A DNA stretch of 64,000 nucleotides from Leptodontidium sp. MPI-SDFR-AT-0119 (lineage: Eukaryota > Ascomycota > Leotiomycetes > Helotiales > Leptodontidiaceae): positions 1,116,001-1,180,000 of the forward strand of contig JAHLEZ010000010.1 of assembly GCA_020726505.1 (NCBI GenBank), given 5' to 3'. Of the stretch, positions 26,597-36,905 are shown piece by piece (positions within the stretch are counted from its first letter, which is position 1; each line of letters begins with the position of its first letter). The position numbers and the translations under genes were made by a program. The notes beneath the pieces are model-generated. The model did not search any database. It was not told where the DNA came from and saw only the letters and a program-made list of their open reading frames with translations.

Positions 26597-27716
26597 TTAG
26601 GTCCGGGAACGAAGGCAAGTAAGCACCCGATACATACATACATGCGGTATCTTAAGCTTAAGCTTAACCATTCTATCCTTTTCTGTTTCTTTTTCCTCTG
26701 ATTTCTCCCTATTCCTTTTTTTTTTGTGGCGGGGTGCATGTCGGGACGAGGAGGGAGTGGACAACCTAAAGTCGTACAGCCCGTAAGGATACATACACAT
26801 GTACGCATTTCTCCTTGTCTCACATACACACTCTGTATTCCCAGGAGAGACAAGACCTTCCATACAGCCACAGCGATACATTCGCTGAACTATGTCCACC
26901 ATCTCATCTCGTCTTCTCTTTTCCCTAAGTCCCAAACTTGAAGGCTGGTTCTTGCTTTGCTTTTTATTGTGGCGCACTTTACTTACGGGCATACCTCCGT
27001 CACGGGTCTGATACCCTTTCCTTTTCTCATACCTATACCCCCTCATATCAATATCCATATCCATGTCAATATCAGTAACATCCAAAAGAAAGCAAGCACA
27101 ACAGACGAAATGAAATGAAACGAGAAAAAATCCATCACATCACATCCCCACAACTGAACAGATGACAAGAACCCGGTACGAGGACGGGACGGGAGGAAGG
27201 GTGGATACAGCCCCCCGCGTCGTACAGCCCAGCAGCGAGCGTTGTGATACACGGGGTGTAGTTGTGCATAACTCTCTCTGTAGGTGTATGTGCGTACAGA
27301 GAGATCTCCGGGGGGTCTAGATCGTGATTATGATGTTGGTTTTTAGTTGGCCGCTATATTAGCTGCAGTAGCATGGGTCGGAAGACTGGGGACACAGCGT
27401 TTGCTTGGGTTAGGTTGTACGGGTTTGTCATTGGGGTTCAAGTCTGGGGGTTGTACGAGTAGAGTACGGGGATGAGGGGAGGGGAGGGAAGACAGATAAA
27501 CGAATCTTGTACTATAGGCAAAGAAAGGGTTAAGGGCCGGATGATATCGACGTCGTTTATGATCACTTTGTTATATTCTTGAAAAAGGGGTGGGACATGT
27601 GATTGTGTATTTAGCGAGCTGCTCAGGGGGAACTGAGAGCGAGTAAACAATAGCCACTCAACTCTTCACATGCAGCAAAACTCCCTATTCATACAATACA
27701 CATCTCTCAGTATCAT

Positions 27717-30346
27717 CTACGGCTTCGTGCTCCCTCCCACGCGTCTAAACTTCCTCTTATCCTTCCTGCTCATCCTCACTTTATCCCTCGTCCCCTTTCC
27801 CCCTTCCCAGAACCCACCGACACTCTTCTTACCCACCAAACTCCCATGACAGACTCCACAGTCCTCAGGTCGATAATTCTGCTCTCTAGAACACCACCCG
27901 CAAATCATACGGTTAGCCCACTCATTCGGATGATCCTCAGCTTCATCATGGCACTTGTCGCACGTATACACTTTCGAGCAGCAGCTGAAACGGAACCAGC
28001 GGTAGCTCTTCGTGTAGTGTCTACAACGGCCTCGCTTGGGCAGTTCGGTTCCAATTGTTAGACCGAGGGTTTCTCTCTTACGGCGTGGGCCGGACGAGGG
28101 AGGGAGGCGATCCGTGGATGATATGCGGAGGAATTTAACAGAGGGGATCTTAAAGGTGAATTTTTGGTGGCATTCTCGACAGATGTTGCTGGTTGATTCG
28201 CCTTGTACTGAGGTAATTCCTGGTAAGGGGTAGGCGGTTGAACACTGCGAGCAGGTTGGGATGAATGTGCTGGGTAGCATGTCGCCGACGGTGCAGCCTT
28301 CCAGATCTAGAAACCCTGCTCGGACGGCGTGGGCGTGGAGGAAATCGCGACGGAATGTTACGTTGAGAGGACTTGTGCATTTACGGCAGCTTGAGGATTT
28401 GGTTGTGCCGTCTTTCAAGCCCCTGATCTCGGTAGTTTCCTTGCATCTCTCGCATTTTACGGAAATGTTCAAAGTGACAACCTCAAGAAGCTCGATGCCA
28501 TGCAAATCCAGAAATGGGAAGGAGATAGCCGTGCCTCGTTCCGGATTCTGTGTTGGTTGTTTTGACATTTCCTGGTTCTTCTCTTCTACTTCAACGCCAC
28601 CTTCTTCGTCAGTTGTCTCGTCTCCCGTATCGTAAGAGTCGAAGTCGTCAGAGTCAGATGCGTCGTCCCCTTCGATGAACGTCCACTCTGGAGGGCGAGT
28701 GATGTATTGAATATGACTACGCTCAGGATCTTGATGACCTTCAAAAGAAGGCCTCGTAGCCTCTGGTTCCTCCACTACAGGTGGCTGAACTGGTGGAGCT
28801 GGAATTGGCTTAATTTCCAACTTTGTCTTTGCCAAAGAATGCATATTCTGCGCAAGATAGTTGACGTGACCGGTCAAAGTAGCAACTTTCTGCTCAGTTG
28901 AACGTTGGAGAAATCCAACTTCAACTGGCTTGGCTTCTGGGACATCCAATCCATCCAACTTGATTCGGCAAGGTTGGAGAGGATATAAAGGGGGAACAAA
29001 CAGAGTGACAGCCTTGACAGCTTGTAATGCAAGTGGTAGGTCAGTTCGTTTTTTGGGCTCGAGAGGAAGTGTGTAAGCGATGCCATCTGGTGACATCTTG
29101 TAAAGAGGTAATCGCTTCATACGAGCTTCGAGCTGTCTCGTCTCAATCTCTCTTCTCTTCAAAGCTTCGGCTTTCTCTTGAGCTGTATAAGTAATGAGTG
29201 GCTCCACATATCTTGGGACGTCTTTCTCAACTGGGGCCGCGGAAGCGACTCTTGTTGCAGCTGGACTGACAACAGGCTCAACAGACCGGAAAGGAATAGC
29301 TGAGAGATGTCGAGTATCCTTGTTCGGCAAGATCTTTATCGTCTCTGCTTTTGGAGCAGACAGAAAAGCTTCAAGATTCTTATCAAGAGACTTCATGAGT
29401 TCAAGCAAGGTAACCTCGGATTTGTCCTTAACCATGTTCTCAAATCCATATTCGACATTGATGGAAAATCCTCGTGGGATATCCTTGTTGCCAACCTTCA
29501 GAGAAGGTCCTTCCTTTGGATATGCGGCTGGTACTGAAAGTAAACATTCCAAGGCTGTCATCTCAAAAGGGAAGTCCGGGTCCGATGGGGCGAGGCTGAA
29601 CTTCAGTAGTGTGGCTCCTCCACCAGGCTGCTTGGTCTCCTTTGGAGAGAATCGTCTTCGAATCTGGCCCAATTGGAATTCTCTCGGATCCTGAGTTTGA
29701 GATTGTGGAACTGGCTTTCCAACCACACGGGAAGTAGGTACTGGTTTCGTAACAGCTTGACGACGATCCTGTATCAAGCCATCCTCTGTGACGAGCTGAC
29801 CTACAGTTCCATCCCTGGATGATTCGGGCATCTCGTGAGTTGGCTTTGCAGTTGATGCTCCAGGAAGCCGTGTCTCATCATGTAAGAATTGACACGCGTT
29901 GCCCGCCCGACAATAACCTATCTCGTCGATCAGCTTCTGGCCTCATCTCAATTTCATGCTCTGCTCTCATGTCCCTGTGTCGTCGGGCAACCATCACGTG
30001 TAACTCTGTGGGAGGGCCACGATGACTGAGCCCCGATTGGGTTCTCAACAAATCGATGCAGGCATCGACTATCAAAAGCTCGAATGCACTGATCCCCCAC
30101 GCCTGTGATAGCGGTGAAAATCACTTGATACATAACACATGCTGCACAACACACTCTGCATATGCAAATAGAATGGTGCATCGAGCCAATGAAAATATTC
30201 ACGAGATAATGGAATAATTGGGATGGCATACCTGTTCTGCTGAAGTATCGGCAAACCCTTGTTTTCAGCACTGGTGCTGCTGCTCCATCGTGCGAGGCGG
30301 AATCAAGGTCGAGTGTAGGAGGCATGTCTGCCAACGCATCAGTCAA
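27717..30346 (-). CDS. CCCH plus CHY zinc-finger protein
   Basis: Two exons are inferred, 30346-30232 and 29917-27717, joined across a 314-base intron (GTATGC donor, GATAG acceptor) to give 771 residues. Joining them completes a canonical CCCH finger that neither exon contains alone: C32-x8-C41-x5-C47-x3-H51. The middle section resembles an RWD-like or disordered linker with charged helices (about residues 270-310). It is followed by an acidic stretch and two treble-clef-like segments with paired C-x2-C motifs. The C-terminus at about residues 670-728 is a CHY zinc finger: C-R-H-Y, C-C, C-D-K-C-H, D-H, then C-G-W-C and C-G-V-C. CCCH fingers usually bind RNA. CHY fingers occur in Hot13- and Pirh2/RCHY1-type proteins, but no RING domain follows here. 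Role and location are not evident; the tail is basic (R/K-rich). Confidence 0.85.
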
Positions 30347-32420
30347 CCGAAGCAGATGACCCTGACCTCAGCCACGGCCCGCCATGATATGCATTGCAAC
30401 CTTCGTCTCCAGCGCCGTGCATATCGTGTGGAGGGAGTGAGGAAGGCGGTGTGGGAAGCTGCTGACCTGTGGGAGAGAGGGAGAGGGGGTGAAGAGGGGC
30501 TTGATTAGGGCTGGGTGTCATGATGGCGAGTTGATGACAACGACAGCCGGGCGTCAAGGCGACTTTGGATGGGGGAGAGATTAGCTGACGATACAGTAAC
30601 GAGGGGAGAACGGCGGCGATGAGAGAGCAATTCCTCTCCTGCTTGCTGATTAGGAAGAACGGAATAATATCCGGGTATCACAGTTGTTACCAAGAGAGCG
30701 GGAGGTTCTTATGATTTGATTATGGGGTTATCGGGATTGTCGTGGAGTCAGTCGAAGCTACGACGCGAGATTGATGAGTCAAGCAATCAAGAGCCTTGCC
30801 ACTGTGCAAACCATAATATGACTCCCTGAGGCGGCCTCGGATCTGAGTCACCACGTATTCTGATATGCAGGCTTCGGATAAAGTCATAATGAGTGAATCT
30901 GAGGGATAATGTTTTATTATCTTGCCGAATTAAATAAGATTTATTGTTTTATTATTATCATTATTATTTCTTTCCTCAAGTCGTGTCAATACATCCATCT
31001 ATCTGCATCTGCATCTCCGCTCGCCAATCGGTGAAATTAACATCAATGACATCACCCCGCCGGGCTTGCTGATTACAACCATCGTTCCTTTATCGGCCGT
31101 CTCCCGGTACAACATCCGCATTCCAACGTCTCCTCCGACACATGGCGTTTGAAAAGAGTTGTCACTATCCAGCCAGAATCAAGATTTCTTGAAGTTTGTC
31201 CTGCATGTAATTGTTTATTGCTGTCCTGTCTTCTCTATCGTGCTGCCAAGGCGCGGAACCGGAGTCTTTGTTATCGAACAGCATATGGGCGATGGTGGCT
31301 GAAACAGGGACTACTGGCTTATTTCTTTTTAAAAACCATTTGTCCAGGACATTTCAAGTTCAAATGTTTGACTTCCCCGCATAGAGTTCCTATTCCTTCA
31401 TTCTGGTCCTCCCATCATCTTAAGGCATCGAGTGATGCTCAGACGAGGTGGGGATTTCCCGGAACGGAGGATGTTTTGTTGGTTTTGAGTTGCGGATATG
31501 GAGACTCCTGTGAGCTTCCAATAGGCCTGGTTTGATCTCAACATGAGACTGTTGCAAATCAGTAATCCCACGTTACATGGAGGGTCTGTCTATTCTGAGC
31601 TGAAGACTGCTGAGAATCAATCGGCCTTGGCGACTTTGTTGATTGGTAGGTGCAGTACATCCCCATCAATGAATTGTTTGGCAAACCAAATGAGATGATG
31701 GAGATGCGGAATTGTACACTCGGTTTCAGACGCCAGGAAATTAGCTGCTATCTCATCAATCTGTCCAGTCGTTTTGGCCCTTGGGTAGACTGGTATTTTG
31801 TTCGCCTCGGCTACCAAACAATCCAGCTAGAATATTGGTCGGCTCAATGAAAACATCAGAACTTCTGCTAGCAGTGCCCACGTACTAGAACAAATGAATG
31901 CGTACTATTCAAAAACTCCCGCTGTGACCAAAATGTAGAATAGCCTTTCGAGTGAGTGTGAATCGCTCACTAATTGGGTGATTGGCCTAGAATTATGATC
32001 AAGTGACAACTGAAGGCGACCAACACCTACTCCCCAGAATTTATTATCCCTTTCCTATTCCATTTGGCAATTCCTCTCCCTACAAAATTTTACCGGAGTA
32101 GAGTTTGTCTTTAAGTAAGATTTCTTTGTTATCTTGTTTGTGACCCACTAGCCAGTATCTATTTCTGTCTCGACAAGCAAACAGTCACCGTCATGGAACA
32201 TAGAGCTTATTCACACTCAAAGAAACATCAATATCACAAAGAGTGACCAAGTGAGCACACATTCACAAAGCGATTATGTCTTTCATAAACCCACTAGCCA
32301 GCATTGATCCACAGCCCAAACAAACCAAATCAAACAACAAAACTCACCTCAAAACACGCCAGGAAGCAGCTAGCTATCTATCATATTCATCATTTGATGA
32401 TTCACGAAACACCACGGGCC
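30347..32420. other. Intergenic region with no supportable gene
   Basis: This holds the 5' side of the CCCH/CHY gene and the 5' side of the cysteine-rich gene at 32421. Frames such as 31149-31535 plus lack motifs or splice support. AT-rich stretches at about 30.9 kb and 32.0-32.1 kb fit promoter or leader DNA. A short ATG frame at about 32193-32246 could be an upstream ORF of the gene at 32421. Confidence 0.55.
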
Positions 32421-32921
32421 ATGCTGCACAGTATATCCCCACCACGACACACATCTCCCCCGCCCACACCAACTCCCACACCAACACTAACACCTTCCGC
32501 TTCTCGCTTTCGCTGCCTCCAAATCCGCCTTCTCCACGAGAAATGCGGTCACGTCGAAACGCTCGTCATCCACGAACTCCCGTGCCAGAAAATCTACCGC
32601 AGCTGGCTTCCCGAGACATCGCCTTACGTACAAGTCAAAGCCTGTCCGAATATGTCGTATCATCTGGATATCAAGAAGGCTTCATGCGCAAAGTGCAATG
32701 CCCCTGCGCCGGTTGTGAAGAGGGGGTTCTTTGGGTGGGGAAAGCCGAGTACAGCGACTGTGGATGCCGATGCGAGAGAGAAGGGGGAGGGAGGTGTATT
32801 GCCGATTCAGGAGATTGTGAGGAGGAGGGGAGAGTGGTTGAGAGAGATGCAGAGGCAAGAAGAGAGAAAGCTGAAGAGGGAAGACGAGATAGAGAAAGTG
32901 AAGAAAATTCGAGATTATTGA
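32421..32921 (+). CDS. Small cysteine-rich protein with CGH-H-C motif and charged C-terminal helix
   Basis: Starting at the ATG at 32421 gives 166 residues. A proline/threonine-rich leader (residues 7-27) precedes the core: C42-G-H44, H51 and C55, a further Cys in ACPN, and a C-x2-C pair (S-C-A-K-C). The last 60 residues are strongly charged (K/R/E-rich) and probably form a helix or coiled coil. An in-frame ATG lies further upstream at 32304, but the sequence between the two is low complexity, so the later start is preferred. The core matches the C-G-[C/H]-x(6-10)-H-x3-C pattern of the genes at 1-696, 33856, 36051 and 38329. Proteins of this CGH...H-x3-C...C-x2-C layout are common and poorly characterised in filamentous fungi. 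No signal peptide is seen. Likely zinc binding is an inference. Confidence 0.68.
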   Translation: MLHSISPPRHTSPPPTPTPTPTLTPSASRFRCLQIRLLHEKCGHVETLVIHELPCQKIYRSWLPETSPYVQVKACPNMSYHLDIKKASCAKCNAPAPVVKRGFFGWGKPSTATVDADAREKGEGGVLPIQEIVRRRGEWLREMQRQEERKLKREDEIEKVKKIRDY

Positions 32922-33855
32922 CAAAGAACCTGAGACTTCCCGTCGTTAATTGTACTGAACAAATCTGTGACTTGGTTACTAAAACTTCGTATGTGCTCGA
33001 GGTGGCACTTTGATAGGGATTTATTTAGTGACCGAGTAGAAATGCTCCGTATATGTTCTCCCCAAATCATGCTCCTGTTATTGTCAGAAGAGCTTTTAGC
33101 TGCTAGGACAACTAACTGTATGTACTAAGCTCATATAATTGACTGACTTGAAAAAACTCCAAAAGTTTCCCCCTCTTATTCCCGAATCCTGTAACGACTT
33201 ACCGACGTTGCTGGAAATGAGGCTAAGCTGGTAGAATTAGCGAACGTAAACACAAAACATGGGAAGTTGCTGCTGCTGAATATGGCACTTACTGGACACG
33301 CCCTGACGAGTCCATAGTGCTCTCCAAGCAAGATCAACACTATTTTAATTACGCTGATCATGACTACGTCTTTCATATTTCTTGGACAAAGCGGCGTGAC
33401 TGCCTTTTCTCAAACTGATGTTCGTACTGCGGACCGCATCCGAAATCCCCACTCGCCAGAGCATTCATTCCAGTTGAGTTCTATTCCCCGTCGACTTGCC
33501 TTGGGCGAATGTCCACAAAAAGTTTCTTTGATATATTGTTGCTGGCTTTCAATGAATTTTGTTCTTTTTGTTTTACATCAAAGAGAATTGCGAAGAGCTC
33601 TGGGTAGGTTCCTTTAACAACGCAGTTCAGACAATGGGCTTTGTATTCCTTAAAGTCCACTTCAGGGGCCGGTGTCACTATTATATACGCAGAAACTGTC
33701 CAAAAGGTCCAAGTTGACTCCTGAACAGTGATTGTAAGTGGATATAAATTAAACAAGAATGCCCCCCTTCAGTTTAGTTTCCGCATTGGCAAAGTTGCGA
33801 CTCGGTGGCAACTTCGGAACCAATAAATTTCGAGCAGTCCATCGACAACTTCATC
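32922..33855. other. Intergenic spacer
   Basis: No convincing gene. A minus-strand frame at 33176-33376 has a hydrophobic start and strong GTAAGT donors, but I found no matching acceptor exon. Confidence 0.5.
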
Positions 33856-34608
33856 ATGACGCTTAGAACCACCCCGTTCTGGTGGCCAGCACGAGCGACA
33901 GCCCCACCCACCTGCACGAAGACATCCACCCGTTACTTCGTCTGCGGTTGCGTCGAACTCAGTTCGACCATCCATTCTGAGACCTGCGTCCATACCCAAG
34001 TCAACACAACTCAAGACGGGAGCAGAGCATTGGTCCAAACCGAAGGTTGCGAGAGCCCAAAAATCGCTTGGGCCATCAACGACGGTGCCTGCGGTGTATG
34101 CAGGATATACGACTTGCTTGGACGTGACATACATCCGCAAAACTTCGACTGGAAGATCAACTTCACAGCCGCTCATAAGTCAGCAATCAAGGAGCAATAC
34201 CAGCACCAGATCGCTATTCAACAAGAGGCTGCTCGAGCAGAGGCTGCCAAACAGCGACGGTCGACCATCCAGAAAGCATGGGAAGAGCACGTCGCCTATC
34301 TTAACAATCGGGACATGCTAGAAGTACAGCATAACTTGTCAGTTCTGGAAGACGACTTGGTCTACACGCTCAAGGTGCGGAGAGAAAGTGAGAGAGAGAT
34401 CCTGATCGTGAGTCACATTGAGAGTTTGGAGGAGTTCAAGAAGTTTGAGAGAGACTTTGCCTTCCCCGAACGGAGTTTCGCCTCTTTACGCTTTCTTAAA
34501 CTTGACCCTCCTCCTGTTGTCAAGCCGCTCGCTGCTCCATTTCCATACATGCCGAAAAACATGGCCTGTTACAGCTTCCCTGTAGCTGAACTTTCATGTA
34601 CCGAATAA
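33856..34608 (+). CDS. CGC-H-C family protein with charged helices
   Basis: The ATG at 33856 gives 250 residues. The frame extends 17 codons further upstream from a GTG, but the homologous start in the copy at 38329 supports the ATG. A WWPA motif (residues 9-12) is followed by C20, then C30-G-C32, H40 and C44 (C-G-C-x7-H-x3-C), a lone Cys, and a C-G-V-C pair about 45 residues on. The second half (about residues 105-200) is rich in A, E, Q and R and predicted to be helical, including W-E-E-H-V. No transmembrane segment or signal peptide is seen. The nearest relative in the window is the disrupted copy at 38329-39163, which shares the start, WWPA and the CGC core. Function unknown; likely a metal-binding module on a helical body. 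Confidence 0.75.
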   Translation: MTLRTTPFWWPARATAPPTCTKTSTRYFVCGCVELSSTIHSETCVHTQVNTTQDGSRALVQTEGCESPKIAWAINDGACGVCRIYDLLGRDIHPQNFDWKINFTAAHKSAIKEQYQHQIAIQQEAARAEAAKQRRSTIQKAWEEHVAYLNNRDMLEVQHNLSVLEDDLVYTLKVRRESEREILIVSHIESLEEFKKFERDFAFPERSFASLRFLKLDPPPVVKPLAAPFPYMPKNMACYSFPVAELSCTE

Positions 34609-36050
34609 AAAGTTTAGATGCACTCATTCTTTCATAATGATTTTGTTAACGGAGGGCAATTTACTTCGCACTACTGTTCCCGAGTTGAAAATCTGGTTTA
34701 CTGGACTTTGAATGGGTGAGGTCAAACTAGGTTCTGAGTTTCTCAAAAGGCCTTTTGAAAGGAATTTTAAATTGAAAATCAAAAATTTAATTGGTCAAGT
34801 TGTTGCTTGCATACTTTAATTCAAACCATCTTAATCTTAATCTCAGTTCAATAATAATTATAATCGTGAAAATACGAGGTCTTCCAAATGAGTTAAATAA
34901 TCGAAAAAGCGGTACTCACTGAAGCGTACAGACGTCTACCAGCTTGTTACCACGGAGCTGATACTGGACCAAAGGGTTTGATTCCCGAGACCAATGGATT
35001 CGGGTTGTTCATTTAATAGGAAATTACAAGTGAATAATGGGGTGAAATACGAATGTGGTTAAGAATGCTTGTGGGCTCTGCGCTTGGGAAGCACGTCGTC
35101 TACGTATATGTCTGCAGTCCAGGGTAAGCTAGCCCTAAGAATACCTTGGTTAACGAATGGATTGCGACTGAGATATCTTCTCTTAGATACGATTTTATCT
35201 GCGCAGTCTCTTTCTTTTGAGAGAATGAAAAGCTCAGTTGTGAAGTAAGTTGGGAGGAATCTACCCAGGGAGGTCTGCGGCGCGGAATCAATTTCAATCC
35301 TAATGGTAGGAGAATAAATATTTAGTAATCAAGTGGAGAGAGTGACTTGAGGCATATTTCAAATGATTTATGTCACGGAATCTAGCTTCTTTACCGCCAA
35401 ATAAAGTGGAACATCCAATAAGAAGCGTGACTGACTTACCAGGTGCCTTGGAGTGTATGTGCTAATTACAATTAAGTTTGAAGTTATATCTTAAGTCGGC
35501 TTACATCGTACGTCAGGGTGTTGAGATAATATCGTGATAGTGACCAGCGAATCAGGTGGTCTTTTCTCATTGCAGCCAAGGGGAGTAGGCAGTGATCAAA
35601 GGATCGACGCTTTACACAACCCCAACATGGAGATGGATGAGCTCTTGAATGCCACATGAGGCAAGCCTTGCTTCTCCACGTCATTTCATTGTGTAGAAAA
35701 GTAATTTCAGCTTTCTGTTGTTCAAGGACTTGGAGACCATTGCCTGCCGAATTAAGCGAGTCTTTATTTTGAACCATCGAACAAAGATAGCTAGACAACA
35801 ATCGCCTTTGATGAACTAAGGAGAAAGCATCTCAAACTCTAGATGCCACTAGAGCATTGTCACCATACAGTTAAACAGACGACAGTCAATAAACAATGTA
35901 CAGCTGCGAACACAGTCTTCAGCAGTGATAGATTTAAACAGGAAGGTTTACATCCACAGTTGATGTTGTGTATTCCATCCACCACAGCAGACACCTCCTT
36001 CGAACGCTATTGGTGCCCTAGATAATCTATTGACTCTTTCTTTCTTCAAG
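34609..36050. other. AT-rich spacer with one weak minus-strand gene candidate
   Basis: Between two related plus-strand genes. The only coding suggestion is a weak minus-strand candidate at 35059-35777, listed separately. A GGTTTGATTCCC word near 34970 resembles a tRNA B box, but no tRNA fold could be drawn. Confidence 0.5.
35059..35777 (-). CDS. Weak candidate gene of two or three exons
   Basis: A minus-strand frame from the ATG at 35777 runs to about 35503 and ends in a GTAAGC donor. A second strong donor (CTG then GTAAGTCAG) lies near 35450, and an ATTAG acceptor near 35283 precedes an open stretch ending at a stop at 35061-35059 with protein-like composition (for example L-P-W-T-A-D-I-Y). 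I could not find one splice path that keeps all pieces in frame, and I recognise no family. It may be a decayed or chance structure. Confidence 0.2.
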
Positions 36051-36905
36051 ATGACAGGTGAGCCGAACACCACAGCATGGATGCCTCAACTTGAGGTTAC
36101 CAATACTGCTTGTAAGGACTACTTACACCTGTACGCAGGTTGCGGTTGCATTCACCAAGAGACCCAGTCCTTGACAGTTCACTGGAAGGAGTGTGTCTAC
36201 GCTACCCGCAGTAAGATGCCAGAAGAGAAATACCAAGCCATGCGCAAAGATCACCCGTGCAAGGAGATCGAGCAAATTCATGTCTTGTTCAAAGGTCGTT
36301 GTCAGCTCTGCAAGACTGGACCTCAAGTCCTGGCTCGGAGTCGGGATAGTTTTCGTAGAGCGGGCTACATAGTTCGAGCAGCTCTCAATGTTGAGGACAG
36401 AACGCCACCACGCCAGAAGCCGGCGACGGATCAGAAACCAGAACCGCTGAGTGACGAAGAAATCAATCGACGAGTTGGAATCTGGGAGTCCGCCATCAAG
36501 AGACATGAGCAACTCCTTCTGCGCCGAATCGAGGACCGAAGACAGCAACGGAGGGACGCTTACAACGCCTTCATCAGTGCAGAGCGAGCGTTTGAAGTAG
36601 AAAGTAAGGTCCCTCCAGAGGACCGCTTTTATCTCTATAATTTCACAGGAGGCGAAGGCGGGGATCTTCTGACGCCTATAGATGTCCACCAACTAACACC
36701 GTCTTGCACATACTGTGGCAATGTCGCAAAACCACTCAACGGACCGCCAGAGAAGCTGCCGTGCGGCTGTCATGTGCACCGTGACTGTGCCGCTGACCTG
36801 TTCCTCATCATAGAACATGGTCTCAGCCGCCAGAAGGCTAGATGTACTTGTGGCACACGATTCAATCTCCGACGTCTGCATCTAAACTTCGAAGACAGCA
36901 CGTAG
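36051..36905 (+). CDS. CGC-H-C family protein with C-terminal RING-like domain
   Basis: The ATG at 36051 gives 284 residues. The N-terminal core has C21, C31-G-C33, H44 and C48 (C-G-C-x10-H-x3-C), then H-P-C and a C-Q-L-C pair near residue 90. A basic/acidic helical region follows (about residues 140-190). The C-terminus is a RING-like cross-brace: C219-x2-C222, C238-G-C240-H-x-H243-x2-C246, then C265-x-C267. A complete RING would ligate two zincs and recruit an E2 ubiquitin enzyme. The last pair is C-x-C rather than C-x2-C, so it may be a variant. It is the only family member here with a second recognisable zinc domain, so it could be a ubiquitin ligase whose N-terminal CGC module selects substrates; that is inference. 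Confidence 0.75.
   Translation: MTGEPNTTAWMPQLEVTNTACKDYLHLYAGCGCIHQETQSLTVHWKECVYATRSKMPEEKYQAMRKDHPCKEIEQIHVLFKGRCQLCKTGPQVLARSRDSFRRAGYIVRAALNVEDRTPPRQKPATDQKPEPLSDEEINRRVGIWESAIKRHEQLLLRRIEDRRQQRRDAYNAFISAERAFEVESKVPPEDRFYLYNFTGGEGGDLLTPIDVHQLTPSCTYCGNVAKPLNGPPEKLPCGCHVHRDCAADLFLIIEHGLSRQKARCTCGTRFNLRRLHLNFEDST

Larger units (their letters stand above)
10530..27716. other. 17 kb stretch without a supportable gene
   Basis: Six-frame reading gives only short or low-complexity frames. The longest, 22140-23093 plus (317 residues), is rich in P, S, T, R and K with no motif and is probably chance. The sequence is not AT-rich and shows no transposon protein or obvious relic. It has many microsatellites, GGTACC/TACCTA-type words, and long plus-strand runs rich in C and T. 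The part next to 10.5 kb is the promoter and leader of the DUF3295-type gene (minus strand). It could hold non-coding transcripts or distal regulatory DNA, but I see no direct evidence. Confidence 0.6.

Noticed and set aside
33176..33376. Short minus-strand frame with a hydrophobic start and GTAAGT donors
   Set aside because: It could be a secreted-protein first exon, but no downstream exon with a fitting acceptor was found.
34920..34990. Possible tRNA (GGTTTGATTCCC resembles a B box)
   Set aside because: No matching A box at the right distance and no cloverleaf stems could be formed.
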